64,000 nt of DNA, taken from Paenibacillaceae bacterium GAS479 (GTDB taxonomy: Bacteria; Bacillota; Bacilli; Paenibacillales; Paenibacillaceae). Position 1 is the stretch's first letter, and every line of letters starts with the position of its first letter. This document shows positions 50,876-60,163 of this stretch, piece by piece. A model generated the notes under the pieces. That model saw only the letters and a list, made by a program, of their open reading frames with translations, searched no databases and was not told the origin of the DNA. Where the stretch lies: the NCBI GenBank assembly GCA_900105225.1, contig LT629764.1:5414501-5478500 (forward strand), written 5' to 3'. Made by a program: the position numbers and the translations under genes.

Positions 50876-52230
50876 AGGTCTGTCAAATCTTTTGTGTAAA
50901 CTCTCTTAAGAGGTTGCTCCCCTCGGGGAGCAGAATGAAATTCACTTGAGAAAATGCCCGATGCAATCCGGGAAAAAGACGGATAGCTGGAGAAGCATTT
51001 GCCCCCAGTTTTGAACGCGGCCTGTCCATTTGCGTGTCACGTCCATCGTGGCCAAGTAAAGCATTTTGAGCAAGGAATCATCTGTTGGAAAGATACTCTT
51101 GCCTTTCGTCACCTTGCGCAACTGACGGTGGTAGCTCTCAATGATGTTGGTTGTGTAGATAATCTTGCGAATTTCTGCGGGGTACTTAAAGAAAGTCGCG
51201 AGCTCGTCCCAGTTGTTGCGCCAGGATTTCACAATGAGCGGGTATTTGGTACCCCATGTTTTCTCGAAGCGATCGAGCTCTAGTAACGCCATCTCTTCGT
51301 TGCCTTATAGATGGGCTTCAGGTCCGCGGTGACCTTTTTGATGTCCTTGTAGGAGACAAACCGCGTGGAATTACGGATCTGATGGATGATACACTTCTGG
51401 ATTTCGGTCTGCGGATACAGGCGGAGATTGCTTGCGTGAAGCCGTTCAAGTTGTCGACACAGGTGATGAGAATGTCTTGGACTCCGCGGTTTATCAGGTC
51501 ATTCAGGACATTAAGCCAGAACTTGGAGGACTCGTTCTCGCCGATCCACATGCCGAGTACATCTTTGCAACCCTCTAAGTCAATGCCAATCACCATGTAA
51601 GCCGCCTTGTTCACAATCGCCCCGTCTTGCTTGACCTTGAAGTGAATGGCATCGAGAAAGACAACCGCATACACGGACTGTAGCGGCCGGTTTTGCCACT
51701 CTTTAATGAGCGGAATAATCTTGTTCGTCACGTTTGAAATGAAGGTCGGAGAAAGGTCGATTCCATACCGATTCTGCAGGTAATCCTGGATCTCCCGAGT
51801 ACGTACACCTTTGGCGTAAAGGGCAATAATTTGATCCTCAATGCCAGTTACGTTAGATTGGTGCTTCTTCACGACAAGAGGCTCAAACTCGCCATCACGG
51901 TCACGATGGATGCTGATTTCCTGCTCGCCATACTCGCTTACGATGTTCTTCTTGCTCTTCCCATTGCGACTATTCTTCGTCTGCTTGTTCTGAATGTCAT
52001 GCTTGGAGTAGCCTAAATGCGTATCCATCTCGGCTTCAAGCATCTCTTGAAGCGTCTCGGCAAACAGATCTTTTAGCGCATTCTGAGCATCCTGTGCGGA
52101 GACCAATTTGTTCTCCTTAATGAAAGCTCGTAGCTGCTCTTTCGTCCATAATCCCATGTGTACTCCCCAGCCTTTCGTATACGACCATTTTAATAGATTT
52201 GGGAGTTTACACAATCTATTTTACAGACTC
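50876..52230 (-). mobile_element. IS256-family insertion sequence, copy 2 (inactivated)
   Basis: Ends AGGTCTGT (50876) and GAGTCTGT (complement, ending 52230) begin imperfect inverted repeats sharing TGTGTAAACTC. Length 1355 bp. The transposase is frameshifted twice. No target duplication is evident (TCACTTAC against TCGGCGGC). It is related to copy 1 at 26.4 kb, but ends and protein differ clearly. Confidence 0.88.
50942..52157 (-). pseudogene. IS256-family transposase with two frameshifts
   Basis: The start is ATG 52157 (MGLWTKEQL) after GGGGAG; the frame begins earlier but without a site. The first part (to ~51430) has VVFLDAIHFKVKQDG and TCVDNLNGFTQA. At GCCTGTATCCGC a single base is missing relative to the family (ACYPQTEIQKC expected) and the frame leaves. 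It recovers the family sequence in another phase (CIVHQIRNS region), and a second one-base change near GCAACGAAGAG moves into the last frame, MALLELDRF to the end, with IYTTNIIESYHRQLRKVTK. Both breaks look like simple indels. Confidence 0.9.
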
Positions 52231-52416
52231 TCGGCGGCGGATCACCAATTTTATCGAGTGTATCTCAACGTAATTCCCTAGGTCGTGTATGCAAACCTAG
52301 TCAAGACAAACTCGAACACAAATTGACCTTCTAGTTCCACCACGATTTCGCTTACCATTCTTGAATCAGTTGCTAGGGTTTTACTTTGAACAACCTACTA
52401 AAGTTACTTCTAAGTA

Positions 52417-52454
52417 AAAAAAAAACCACATGGAGATTAAACTCGCATGTGGCA
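52417..52454 (-). terminator. hairpin terminator after the DUF4279 gene
   Basis: CCACATG (52428-52434) and CATGTGG (52448-52454), with a run of ten A on the left that reads as T on the minus strand. Confidence 0.7.
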
Positions 52455-52485
52455 AGAATTAAGCAAATATGCAGTTCACTTATCA

Positions 52486-52893
52486 CTAAGAATAAATATA
52501 ATAATCGAAACTAATAGACGCTCCGATTTCCCCAGCAAACTTAATAGTATCAAAATCGAAATAAATAGTCGGTTTATCATTGTTTTCTATATTTATAACT
52601 ATTAAAAATAAAAAACTCAACGAAAATTGCTATTTTAATTCTATCAATACATCTCTTTTAGGCTCAATCATTTCAAGTATGCTTTTTAGCTGGTCATTTA
52701 TATCAAATGACACTTCATATGAAGTACCATATGACCAGCAAGTTTCACTTCTGGGCCTATTAGACTTTGATAGTTCTCCCTTATGATATACATCGGTTGG
52801 TGTAATTCCCAATTTATCAGTTATAATTTGGGTCGAGAAAACATCACCTGTTATAACGAATTCCGCCATTACATTACTGTTTGTTTCTACCAC
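52486..52893 (-). pseudogene. DUF4279 family protein with one internal amber codon
   Basis: The start is probably GTG 52893, 8 bp after AAGGAG. The N-terminal two thirds read FVITGDVFSTQIITDKLGIT and KGELSKSNRPRSETCWSYGT, the DUF4279 signature, to VLIELK and then TAG at 52632-52630. Past the TAG the same frame continues as QFSLSFLFLIVINIENNDKP and TIKFAGEIGASISFDYYIYS, a normal DUF4279 C-terminus, and stops at 52486. Only this codon breaks an otherwise complete ~135-residue gene. Family members are often in polymorphic-toxin or accessory neighbourhoods, with no fixed function. Confidence 0.82.
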
Positions 52894-53371
52894 TTGTCCC
52901 ACTCCTTAATGCTATTTAATAAAGTAACCTGTGGCAGTCGGCTCTCCTTTCCCTCCTTTACTGCTGTCCCATAAAAAAACGCCGCAGGGAACTAAAAATT
53001 ACACAAGCCGGTCACGACGTAACATTTAGAAACAAGCTGATGGTTCATATCGGCCATCTGCGCCACGCTGACCCCCTTTGTTCGATGCCAACGCAGCAAC
53101 TCTCCAAGGCATCCGGATCATCATCTCTTACCCTGGCTGTACGTTGAAAATAAAGTGTTGCTTGATTTGACACGGTAAAATCGCCAGCTACGCAGAAATA
53201 TAAGTCTTAGATTCGCAAATCAAGAACACGAGCTGCAGCTACTCGAGCCGCTTACCTTCGCCGGCGTGCCGTTCGGAAAGCCTAGACTTCCCAGGAGCGG
53301 AAGCCGCAGTTGATCGAGCTGGTCGCCGCTGTCAGCTCGCCGTTTTAACACCTTCGTCCAACTTAACAGTT
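52894..53371. other. gene-free stretch of mixed composition
   Basis: No supported gene in ~475 bp. A patch near 53225-53300 (plus strand) has GC-rich, coding-like bias (LEPLTFAGVPFGKPRLPRSG) without a start, so it may be debris of a host gene. Confidence 0.3.
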
Positions 53372-53884
53372 CTAATCAATTTGAAAATACTTAAAACCAC
53401 TTACAATTTGAACAATTACTTCGTTTGCAGCCCCTTCCTGATCCATTTTATCTATAGTTTCTACTGCCTGATGCGATCCTCTCTCAGTTAAATAATAAGT
53501 CCCCTCGCTCGCTTCAATCAATTTTCTATTGTCCTCAAAATAAATTTCAGGCTGTACCCCCCTTATATTATTATCAGGATCAGGATACGGAAATTCTCCA
53601 GCCAGTTTATAATACCGAACTATCTCTCTCTGCGATAACTTTGTATTTAATTTTATATATGCGATTACACTCCAGTAACCGCCGCTTCCTCCACCAACCC
53701 AATTACGCCCATTGTACTGTTTTTTCTCTAACAGAGTCGTTTCTGCAGGCAGAGGATAATTAAATAAGTTCTGTGCAAAGCGATTCGAAACTCTTTCTGG
53801 TTTACCAATATAAACAACAATTAAAACGATAATGAGTACAACAATCGTAAGTGAGAATAATGTTTTATAAGATGTCCTATACAT
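53372..53884 (-). CDS. hypothetical protein with one N-terminal membrane helix
   Basis: This 170-residue protein starts after AAAGGAGG. Residues ~9-26 (LFSLTIVVLIIVLIVVYI) form a single membrane helix or uncleaved signal. The rest is a soluble domain with YNGRNWVGGGSGGYWSVIAY, a Gly-rich turn between strands, and many aromatic and charged residues. I do not recognise the family. It is next to the IS1380-type element, whose left end lies 16 bp upstream of the start codon, between gene and any older promoter. Confidence 0.55.
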   Translation of the reverse strand: MYRTSYKTLFSLTIVVLIIVLIVVYIGKPERVSNRFAQNLFNYPLPAETTLLEKKQYNGRNWVGGGSGGYWSVIAYIKLNTKLSQREIVRYYKLAGEFPYPDPDNNIRGVQPEIYFEDNRKLIEASEGTYYLTERGSHQAVETIDKMDQEGAANEVIVQIVSGFKYFQID

Positions 53885-53900
53885 AGTTACCTCCTTTTAT

Positions 53901-55487
53901 CCTGAATTACGAAAGTGCTATCTCATAAAAACATAAAAAAGTGCCCTCATCTTTGGTAGAATGGTGTTTGCGAAGACAACATCACCCAAAGAGAGGAGCA
54001 CCCATAAGGTGAAGTTTACCACAAAAATCACGTCGTTGAAAACGGAATTTTCTATGAGAAATACAACAAATTTTGCAGGCAGTAAAGTCATTCTAGGGTT
54101 CCTTGAAACCATCCGTTTCAATCAAGCCCTTAGGACCTTGGGACTCGCCAAATCGGTAAACGCGATTTCCCCCACGCATCGCATCTTGCAGTACCTTATC
54201 ATCGGTTGGCTCTTGGGCTGCGAACGTCTTTTTCACTTCCGGTCGCTGCAAGGCGATGCCTTAGTAGCCCATGCGCTTGGCGGCCTTGTGCCTCATCACA
54301 CGTTGTTAAACAAGGACTTGCTTCGTCTAGGTAAAGCCCATAATCAGTTAGCTCCAGCCCTCCGAAAATTAACGATCGAGATCATCGCGCCGCGGTTGCT
54401 GGGCTCACTGGTCCTCGATTTGGATTCCACCGTGGAGACCCTGTACGGGAATCAGCAAGGAGCCGAAGTTGGCTTTAATAGTCAGAAGCGTGGGCGCAAG
54501 AGTTATCATCCCTTGCTCGTGTACGAAGGTCGATCGCGGATGCTGGTGAACGCCTCCTTGCGCCCCGGCAATACAAGCAGTTCCACCGATGTCCTGTCCT
54601 TCGCCCAGCAAACGCTCGATATGCTTGCTTCCCACGACGTCCGCTATGCGCGGTTCGGCAAAGGCTTTGGCGGCGAGGAGTTCTACGCCTTCTCGGAGTC
54701 CCGTCAAATCGGGTACGTCGGCAAACTGAAATGGACAACCCGTCTTCAGAAACACGTACAAGCCTGTGAGCATTGGCAACGGTTTGTGGATGACGAATGG
54801 ATCATTGAAGGCGTAACGGTCGCCTACCAAGCAACGAGTTGGGACAAGATGCGCCGGGTGGCTGTGATTCGCAAAATGCCACGATGGGATGGAGAGCAGT
54901 CACAGCTTGAACTTGACGTACTCTGGCAATACGAAGCCATGGTGACAACGGAAGCCTGGGAAGCCATCGACGTATGGCGTTTCTCCAACCAGCGCTGTTG
55001 CATGGAGAACTACATCAAGGAAGGCAAAAGCGGTTTGCCATTCACCGGATTCCAACGCAGTCTTTTGCCGCCAATGAAATCGACCTGCTCTTAAAGCTGC
55101 TTGCCTACAATCTGTTCGAACGATTTAAGCAGCATTGCTGTGAACCGATCCATCAATCCTATACTGTTCAGCGGTTCCGACGAGAGTTTTTCCATTGTGC
55201 AGGCGTGTTTGTAAGTCACGATCGTCAGATGACGTTAAAGCTGTCTGCATCATTTCAAAACCAGAGGGTCTGGCAGCGGATGGAACAAAAAAGTATTTTA
55301 TTGGAATGAACGAGTAATTCCAAAATAAGTCTTGGAAATCCCGTTGCCTCTTCATTTGGGGAGGGGGAAGGTAACGGCTTATTTCATCCACTCTGGATTG
55401 AATCACAACTATCTCCTCCATAACTGGATGAGATGCCCAAGTCCGTTTTTCTCCAACGACTGATTCTATAGGCTTTCGTAATTTAGG
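53901..55487 (+). mobile_element. IS1380-family insertion sequence (inactivated)
   Basis: Inverted ends CCTGAATTACGAAAG (53901) and CTTTCGTAATTTAGG (ending 55487) differ at one base. Length 1587 bp is normal for the family. The flanking bases TTAT and TTTA do not give a clean 4-bp duplication. Confidence 0.85.
54009..55309 (+). pseudogene. IS1380-family transposase with one frameshift near the 3' end
   Basis: The start is taken as GTG 54009 (MKFTTKITSLKTEF), 8 bp or so after GAGAGGAG. Family blocks are LVLDLDSTVETLYGNQQGAE, KRGRKSYHPLLVY and ARFGKGFGGEEFYAFSE, so the catalytic Asp and Glu positions are kept. At AAAGCGGTTTGCC near 55030 one extra base shifts the frame. The real continuation is FAIHRIPTQSFAANEIDLLL and LAYNLFERFKQHC, ending at 55309. 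The last ~90 residues are therefore lost unless the ribosome shifts at this point. Confidence 0.88.
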
Positions 55488-55593
55488 TTTAATTTTAGCA
55501 AAAATCTCTAAATATAGACACGCCTATCCTACGTTGTTTTCCGTCGGACTTGAGTTGGTAATGAGCCAAACCTTCTGAATTCGCATAACAACC

Positions 55594-55624
55594 AAAAATC
55601 CGTCCCTGTTACCAGGAACGGATT
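55594..55624 (-). terminator. terminator at the end of the exopolysaccharide operon
   Basis: AATCCGTTCCTG and CAGGGACGGATT (minus strand) followed by TTTTGG. The stem overlaps the last codons of the GH113-like gene. Confidence 0.9.
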
Positions 55625-56691
55625 ACGGCTGCGCTTTCCTCCGAAGGATAATAATGTTTGTCCGAGCTTTTCTCGCCTATGGCGAACACCGAGTAGCCGA
55701 GAAAGCTGGACCGACCTTGGAATATTTCCCGGTATGCCCCGAACAATCGAGCTTGCTCCGCCCCATCCACTTGCTCGGAAGGTGAAGGATTCCACGGCTC
55801 GCGGGCCGCATACTCTCGTGCAGGGAAGCCTAGCTCCGCAAAGTAAAATGGCTTGTCCCACCGCTTCGCTATCTCTTCCAGCTCTCCGGCAACATCCTGC
55901 TCTCTTGCGTTAATCTCTGTCCGGCGCAGCGCCGCGGCAAGTTCCTCAACCGTGTTCACCAGTCGATTAGTCAGCTCAAAATAAGCCGCCACCGAAATGA
56001 AATCAACCTCTCCCCATAGCGGGTTATCTCGCTTTCGCTGGAATTCCACCCGGCTGTCCTCATCCCAAGAGGCCGTATACCACCAATTAGTTTTATACGT
56101 AATGAATCCGCTATAGCTCTTGCGCGCTTCTTTCAATAGCTTGACCCATTCCTCACTGTTGTCCTCCATATGAACCAGGTTAGAAGCAATGATAACGGCC
56201 TCCACCTGCATCGGCCCTGCAAGCTCACTTAGCAGAGGTTGCAGTACTTTGGCGTTCCAATTTTGGAAAAAAGCTGACTGATCCTGAGGTTTCCACCTCG
56301 TCTCCACCTCGCTGCCGCCAGCAATCCACGGATACGGCTCCAAAAGCACCCGTAGCCCGCGTGTATGAAGCTTCGGTATGAGCTCATTCGCTTTTTCCAG
56401 ACTGGCCGCATCAAGCTCGAAGTCGCTCGCCGACAAATCCGCTATATTTACAGCTACGGGCACATTGACTGCATTCAGCGCCAGTCGCTCAGCATCGGCT
56501 AAAGCCTGCTCAATGGTGTAGTCCGTGGACAAACTTCCAGAGCGGATCTCTCCTTGAAGCAGCGAACGGCGCTCTGGTTCCCCGTCTTTAGCCCGCTCGT
56601 TGCCGATCCACCATACAATGGCGGAAGCGACAACGATGAGGCAGGCCGCCTTGAGCGCGGTCCGTTTATTGTTGGACATGCGGCCTGCCAT
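55609..56691 (-). CDS. membrane-anchored TIM-barrel glycoside hydrolase, GH113-like
   Basis: I chose ATG 56691 (MAGRMSNNKRTA), 7 bp after GGAGGG; the longer frame overlaps the BcsB-like gene. The ~360-residue protein has one N-terminal helix (residues ~13-32) as anchor. The rest is a (beta/alpha)8 barrel with LRVLLEPYPWIAGG, VIIASNLVHMEDNSEEW (a plausible general acid Asn-Glu region), VDFISVAAYFEL and KPFYFAELGFPAREY (late Glu as nucleophile). It is last in the exopolysaccharide operon, where B. subtilis has a different hydrolase (YdaJ). Trimming or release of the nascent polymer is inferred. Confidence 0.75.
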   Translation of the reverse strand: MAGRMSNNKRTALKAACLIVVASAIVWWIGNERAKDGEPERRSLLQGEIRSGSLSTDYTIEQALADAERLALNAVNVPVAVNIADLSASDFELDAASLEKANELIPKLHTRGLRVLLEPYPWIAGGSEVETRWKPQDQSAFFQNWNAKVLQPLLSELAGPMQVEAVIIASNLVHMEDNSEEWVKLLKEARKSYSGFITYKTNWWYTASWDEDSRVEFQRKRDNPLWGEVDFISVAAYFELTNRLVNTVEELAAALRRTEINAREQDVAGELEEIAKRWDKPFYFAELGFPAREYAAREPWNPSPSEQVDGAEQARLFGAYREIFQGRSSFLGYSVFAIGEKSSDKHYYPSEESAAVIRSW

Positions 56692-56705
56692 TAGGCAACC
56701 CTCCG

Positions 56706-58886
56706 TTATCTTTTGCGGTATTTTCTCCAAATGAATACGATACCGAGCAGCAGCATCAATAACATCGTGCCGAGCAGCACGGCGAATATTTTGACTTGCC
56801 CGGAGCTCAGATTAACTCTCTCCGCGACCGAGTAGCTGTCATCCTCCGCAAAATAATGATGCAACGCTTTTTCCCAGCGGTCAACTAAAGTTGCATTGCC
56901 GACCAGCCCGGAGCCGTAGCTGCGCTCTTCCACGTATTTCTCCCCTTGAGCCAGGCTCTCGGCATTCGGAGCGGTCACGGCCAAAATTCCGGCCCCATCG
57001 CCAGCTGGCGATGAGATCAATTGCACCGATGCCAAGCGGCTGGCGAATTCCGGCAGCAGCCGCCGTTTTTCATTGCCGACAAATCGCTCAAAAGTTGAAT
57101 CATAACCGAACCAGAGCTCGCTGCTGAGCGAACGCAATAGTTGGCTGTCCTGCGCCGTACTGGCAGCGATCAGATTGAGTCCTTCCAGCTCGGCTGCTCC
57201 CCATGCCTTGTCTGTACGCACCTGAAGCGAGGCGCTGTTATCCGTCAAGAAGGAACCAAGTCGAGCAGCCATACGCGCCTGCAGGCTGAAGTTTTGGTTC
57301 GCAGATGGCGCTGGTACGACGAAAGCAGCCTCATTCCAGCGGCCGTTTTTGACAAAAGGCCAAGGATAATGCTCCAGCAGCAGCGCCCGCTCATCCTCTG
57401 CCGGCAGGCTGATCGTCGAATCCGGCTCGATGTACGCCCAAGGCGTCTGCTCACCGGGACGGGCGCAATTGTAGTCGGTCATTTGCAGGTCAAAGACCAC
57501 GCTCATCGCCAGGTAGCCGGATTGTGCGGCTTGGCTTGGAATTGCAACTTCCCACACATCCGAATCGGCTGTGCTGGCATCAAGCTTTTTGCTGCCGGCT
57601 GGAATTCCGTTCACATACAAGGTAACAAGAGACTGGCTGAAGTTCAGATTTTTCGCATATTTCAGTTTAAAATTAGCTTTTGCGCCCGGCAGTACAAGCT
57701 TGTTGGAAGGCAGCTTCAAGTCAAAATTCGCTTGCTGGCGAAATGGGCCTTCGACCTTGAGCCCTTGCGGAAATCCGACCTGATTCAACGTCCAGCGCTC
57801 ACGAGTGGCATCCTCAGCTGCGCGGTTCACATTCGTACCAGACGGTAAAAGAGCCTCGCTACCTACAAGCTGGCTCACCAGCTCTGGATTCTGGAGCAGA
57901 CGAGCGGCCCCATCCAGTGAAGCGTCATCGCTGCCGCTGACGATGCCCATAAGCAGCTTGCCTTCCTTAAGCGGTGACAACGTCCGGAACAACACCGGAC
58001 CTTGCTCCAGCTGAGCCATCAGTTCAGAGGGAGCCGCCTTACGCAACTCCTCTGGCATGGCGGCAGCAGGACCAACGTAGATCAGATGATCCCCGCGTCG
58101 CTCTCCGCTCGACACCTCGGAGTATGTGCCCATGTGTAGGCCGCTAAGCCCTTCAGCAGCCGAGACGCCAAGCGCGGCAGCAGTTTGCAATGCGGCTGCA
58201 ACAACTCCATTCGACGGCATATCCGGCAAAACAATCGACGTTCCTTTGCCTGTAATATCTCCAGCATCCGGCACAAACGGATAAGGGAATTGGCGAAGCT
58301 CAAGAGTTGGCTTTTCGCTGTCATATTGCACTTCGAAGTAAGAGCCTTTACGAACCAGCAACCAATTCTCATCGGAACGATCATCCACGCATAATCCGAT
58401 CTCGCCCTGCGCATACCCTAGCGAAATTCTCACTTCATTGCTGCCCGCTAGGAGATCTGTTACAGGAATGGCCAGGTCCAGCTTACTGCCGGACTCTCCT
58501 ACCCGTGACAGCTTCATCGAGTGGAGCGGTTTCCCGTTGACCTCGATCGTCAGCGCCGATGCTTGGGAGAGACTGCTCGCGCGCAGCTCCAGATGGAGCT
58601 TGCCAGAGCGCAGCTGCCAGTGCTCACCTAGCGTAAAAAATGCCGATTGAGCCGCATAGTACCCTTGCAATTTCACATCCTGGCTGTAGGGAAGCCGGAT
58701 GCTCTGGCCTGCCTTTCCCGCGGATGGCGGCTCAGCAGATTCAGCTGGCGTTGCTGACGGCTGCTTAGCCGAAGCGGCCGATCCAACGGGCTGCTGCAAG
58801 GCAGACGCGGCAGCAGCTTGCCCAGCGACGCCCAAGCTGACTCCAAGCAGCGTTAACGCCAATGTGGCGGGAATCCATTTTTTCAT
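56706..58886 (-). CDS. BcsB-like cellulose-synthase-regulatory-subunit family protein (YdaN-like)
   Basis: I chose ATG 58886 (MKKWIPATLAL), 5 bp after GAGGAGG, 10 bp beyond the glycosyltransferase stop. The 726-residue protein has a signal peptide (1-~25), a Ser/Ala/Pro-rich linker, two BcsB-like halves with carbohydrate-binding and flavodoxin-like modules (SLGYAQGEIGLCVDDRSDE; MTDYNCARPGEQTPWAYIEP) and a C-terminal membrane helix (~695-720) with a basic tail. It would guide the polymer on the outer face of the membrane beside the synthase. It is the operon's fifth gene, as in ydaJ-N and Listeria pss loci. Confidence 0.87.
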   Translation of the reverse strand: MKKWIPATLALTLLGVSLGVAGQAAAASALQQPVGSAASAKQPSATPAESAEPPSAGKAGQSIRLPYSQDVKLQGYYAAQSAFFTLGEHWQLRSGKLHLELRASSLSQASALTIEVNGKPLHSMKLSRVGESGSKLDLAIPVTDLLAGSNEVRISLGYAQGEIGLCVDDRSDENWLLVRKGSYFEVQYDSEKPTLELRQFPYPFVPDAGDITGKGTSIVLPDMPSNGVVAAALQTAAALGVSAAEGLSGLHMGTYSEVSSGERRGDHLIYVGPAAAMPEELRKAAPSELMAQLEQGPVLFRTLSPLKEGKLLMGIVSGSDDASLDGAARLLQNPELVSQLVGSEALLPSGTNVNRAAEDATRERWTLNQVGFPQGLKVEGPFRQQANFDLKLPSNKLVLPGAKANFKLKYAKNLNFSQSLVTLYVNGIPAGSKKLDASTADSDVWEVAIPSQAAQSGYLAMSVVFDLQMTDYNCARPGEQTPWAYIEPDSTISLPAEDERALLLEHYPWPFVKNGRWNEAAFVVPAPSANQNFSLQARMAARLGSFLTDNSASLQVRTDKAWGAAELEGLNLIAASTAQDSQLLRSLSSELWFGYDSTFERFVGNEKRRLLPEFASRLASVQLISSPAGDGAGILAVTAPNAESLAQGEKYVEERSYGSGLVGNATLVDRWEKALHHYFAEDDSYSVAERVNLSSGQVKIFAVLLGTMLLMLLLGIVFIWRKYRKR

Positions 58887-58896
58887 AACATCCTCC

Positions 58897-60159
58897 TCAG
58901 AACCGTTCCGTCTTGTACCATCTTGCTTCCCGTCGGAGAATGGCATCGCGGATGAATTGATAAAACCCGTTGACAGCAACGATCAGCCACAACTGGCAAT
59001 AGGTGAAATACATAATTGCGACCAGCCCGATATTACGCGGCCGACTCTGACCCTTTTCCATGCTGAGAGCAATCGCCATTTCCAGTACAAACACGAGAAA
59101 AGCCATCATCCAGAGCAACACGGTGTTGCCGGCGATGTTGTACTCGATCAGTCCTAGAATGCCGAGAATGAAGATCGCATCGGAGAGCACCGCTGAGCTG
59201 AGAAAGAGGAAATAGACGGAGCAGAAATAGATTAAGTCAAAGCGGATATACTTGGATTCGCGGGAAAAAAGCAGTCGGATGTTTTTTAACAGCACATAAA
59301 CATTGCCCTTCACCCAGCGGCTGCGCTGCTTCATCCAGACAGGAATCGTCTCCGGCTCTTGCTCCCAGGTGACCGACAGCGGCATGTACTGGATCTTGTA
59401 GCCAAAGCGGTAAATCCGGAAGCTGATCTCGGTATCCTCGGCAATCGCCCGTGTATCCCATCCTCCCATACGCTCGATCAGGCTGCGGCGCACGACAAAG
59501 TTGGTACCCGGAATCGTGCATAGCCCGAACAGCTGCCAGCGGCCGGCCTGTACCATCCATTGAAAGCCCAACGTCTCGATATTGATGAAACGTGTGAGCC
59601 AGTTTTTGCTGCTGTTGCGAGTGCGGAACTTGCCGATGACCGCTCCAAGACGATCGTTGCGACATAATGTATGAACCAAAATTTTCAGCGCGGAGCGCTC
59701 CGGTGTATTGTCAGCGTCATAAACGGCCAAAATCTCACCTTTGCTTATCGCATAACCATTGTTGAGCGCCCCGGACTTGCCTTTGCCGCCTGTGATAGCG
59801 TCAGTCGTCAGGACACGAAGATTAATATCCGGGCGGCTAAGCTGCAGCTCGGTCAGAATTTCGCCCGTACCATCGCTGGAATTGTCGTTGATGACGATAA
59901 TTTCCAGCTTGTCCGAAGGATAATCAAGCTGCATGATGGCGCTGACGGTTTGCCCGATTACTTTTTCCTCGTTGTGAGCCGGAATTAGCACCGATACCGA
60001 TGGATACTCCTCCAACGGCTCTTCCACTCTCATGGTCAATGTTTTCAGATAATACCTGTAGCCGCCAAAAGTCAGCACAATATTGATCAGCAGCATGAGC
60101 CAAATACAGATCATGCAGTATAAAAATAAGTAGTCCACGAGGCCAAGCTGCTGCTCCAT
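58897..60159 (-). CDS. family 2 processive glycosyltransferase (YdaM-like polysaccharide synthase)
   Basis: This 420-residue membrane enzyme has an N-terminal helix (~10-32), a GT-A domain with SVSVLIPAHNEEKVIGQTV, the nucleotide-sugar DxD form in LAVYDADNTPE, a TED-like acid AIAEDTEIS and the processive Q-x-x-R-W as KQRSRWVKG. C-terminal helices form the channel. It lacks a PilZ domain, so c-di-GMP control must come through another subunit, which fits the I-site protein two genes upstream. It starts 4 bp after the DUF2334 stop, so coupling is likely. Polymer chemistry is unknown; poly-N-acetylglucosamine- or ManNAc-type products are family precedents. Confidence 0.9.
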   Translation of the reverse strand: MEQQLGLVDYLFLYCMICIWLMLLINIVLTFGGYRYYLKTLTMRVEEPLEEYPSVSVLIPAHNEEKVIGQTVSAIMQLDYPSDKLEIIVINDNSSDGTGEILTELQLSRPDINLRVLTTDAITGGKGKSGALNNGYAISKGEILAVYDADNTPERSALKILVHTLCRNDRLGAVIGKFRTRNSSKNWLTRFINIETLGFQWMVQAGRWQLFGLCTIPGTNFVVRRSLIERMGGWDTRAIAEDTEISFRIYRFGYKIQYMPLSVTWEQEPETIPVWMKQRSRWVKGNVYVLLKNIRLLFSRESKYIRFDLIYFCSVYFLFLSSAVLSDAIFILGILGLIEYNIAGNTVLLWMMAFLVFVLEMAIALSMEKGQSRPRNIGLVAIMYFTYCQLWLIVAVNGFYQFIRDAILRREARWYKTERF

Positions 60160-60163
60160 CGGT

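Noticed and set aside
54405-54830. Minus-strand frames opposite the IS1380 transposase
   Set aside because: Antisense shadows inside a mobile element with no signals.
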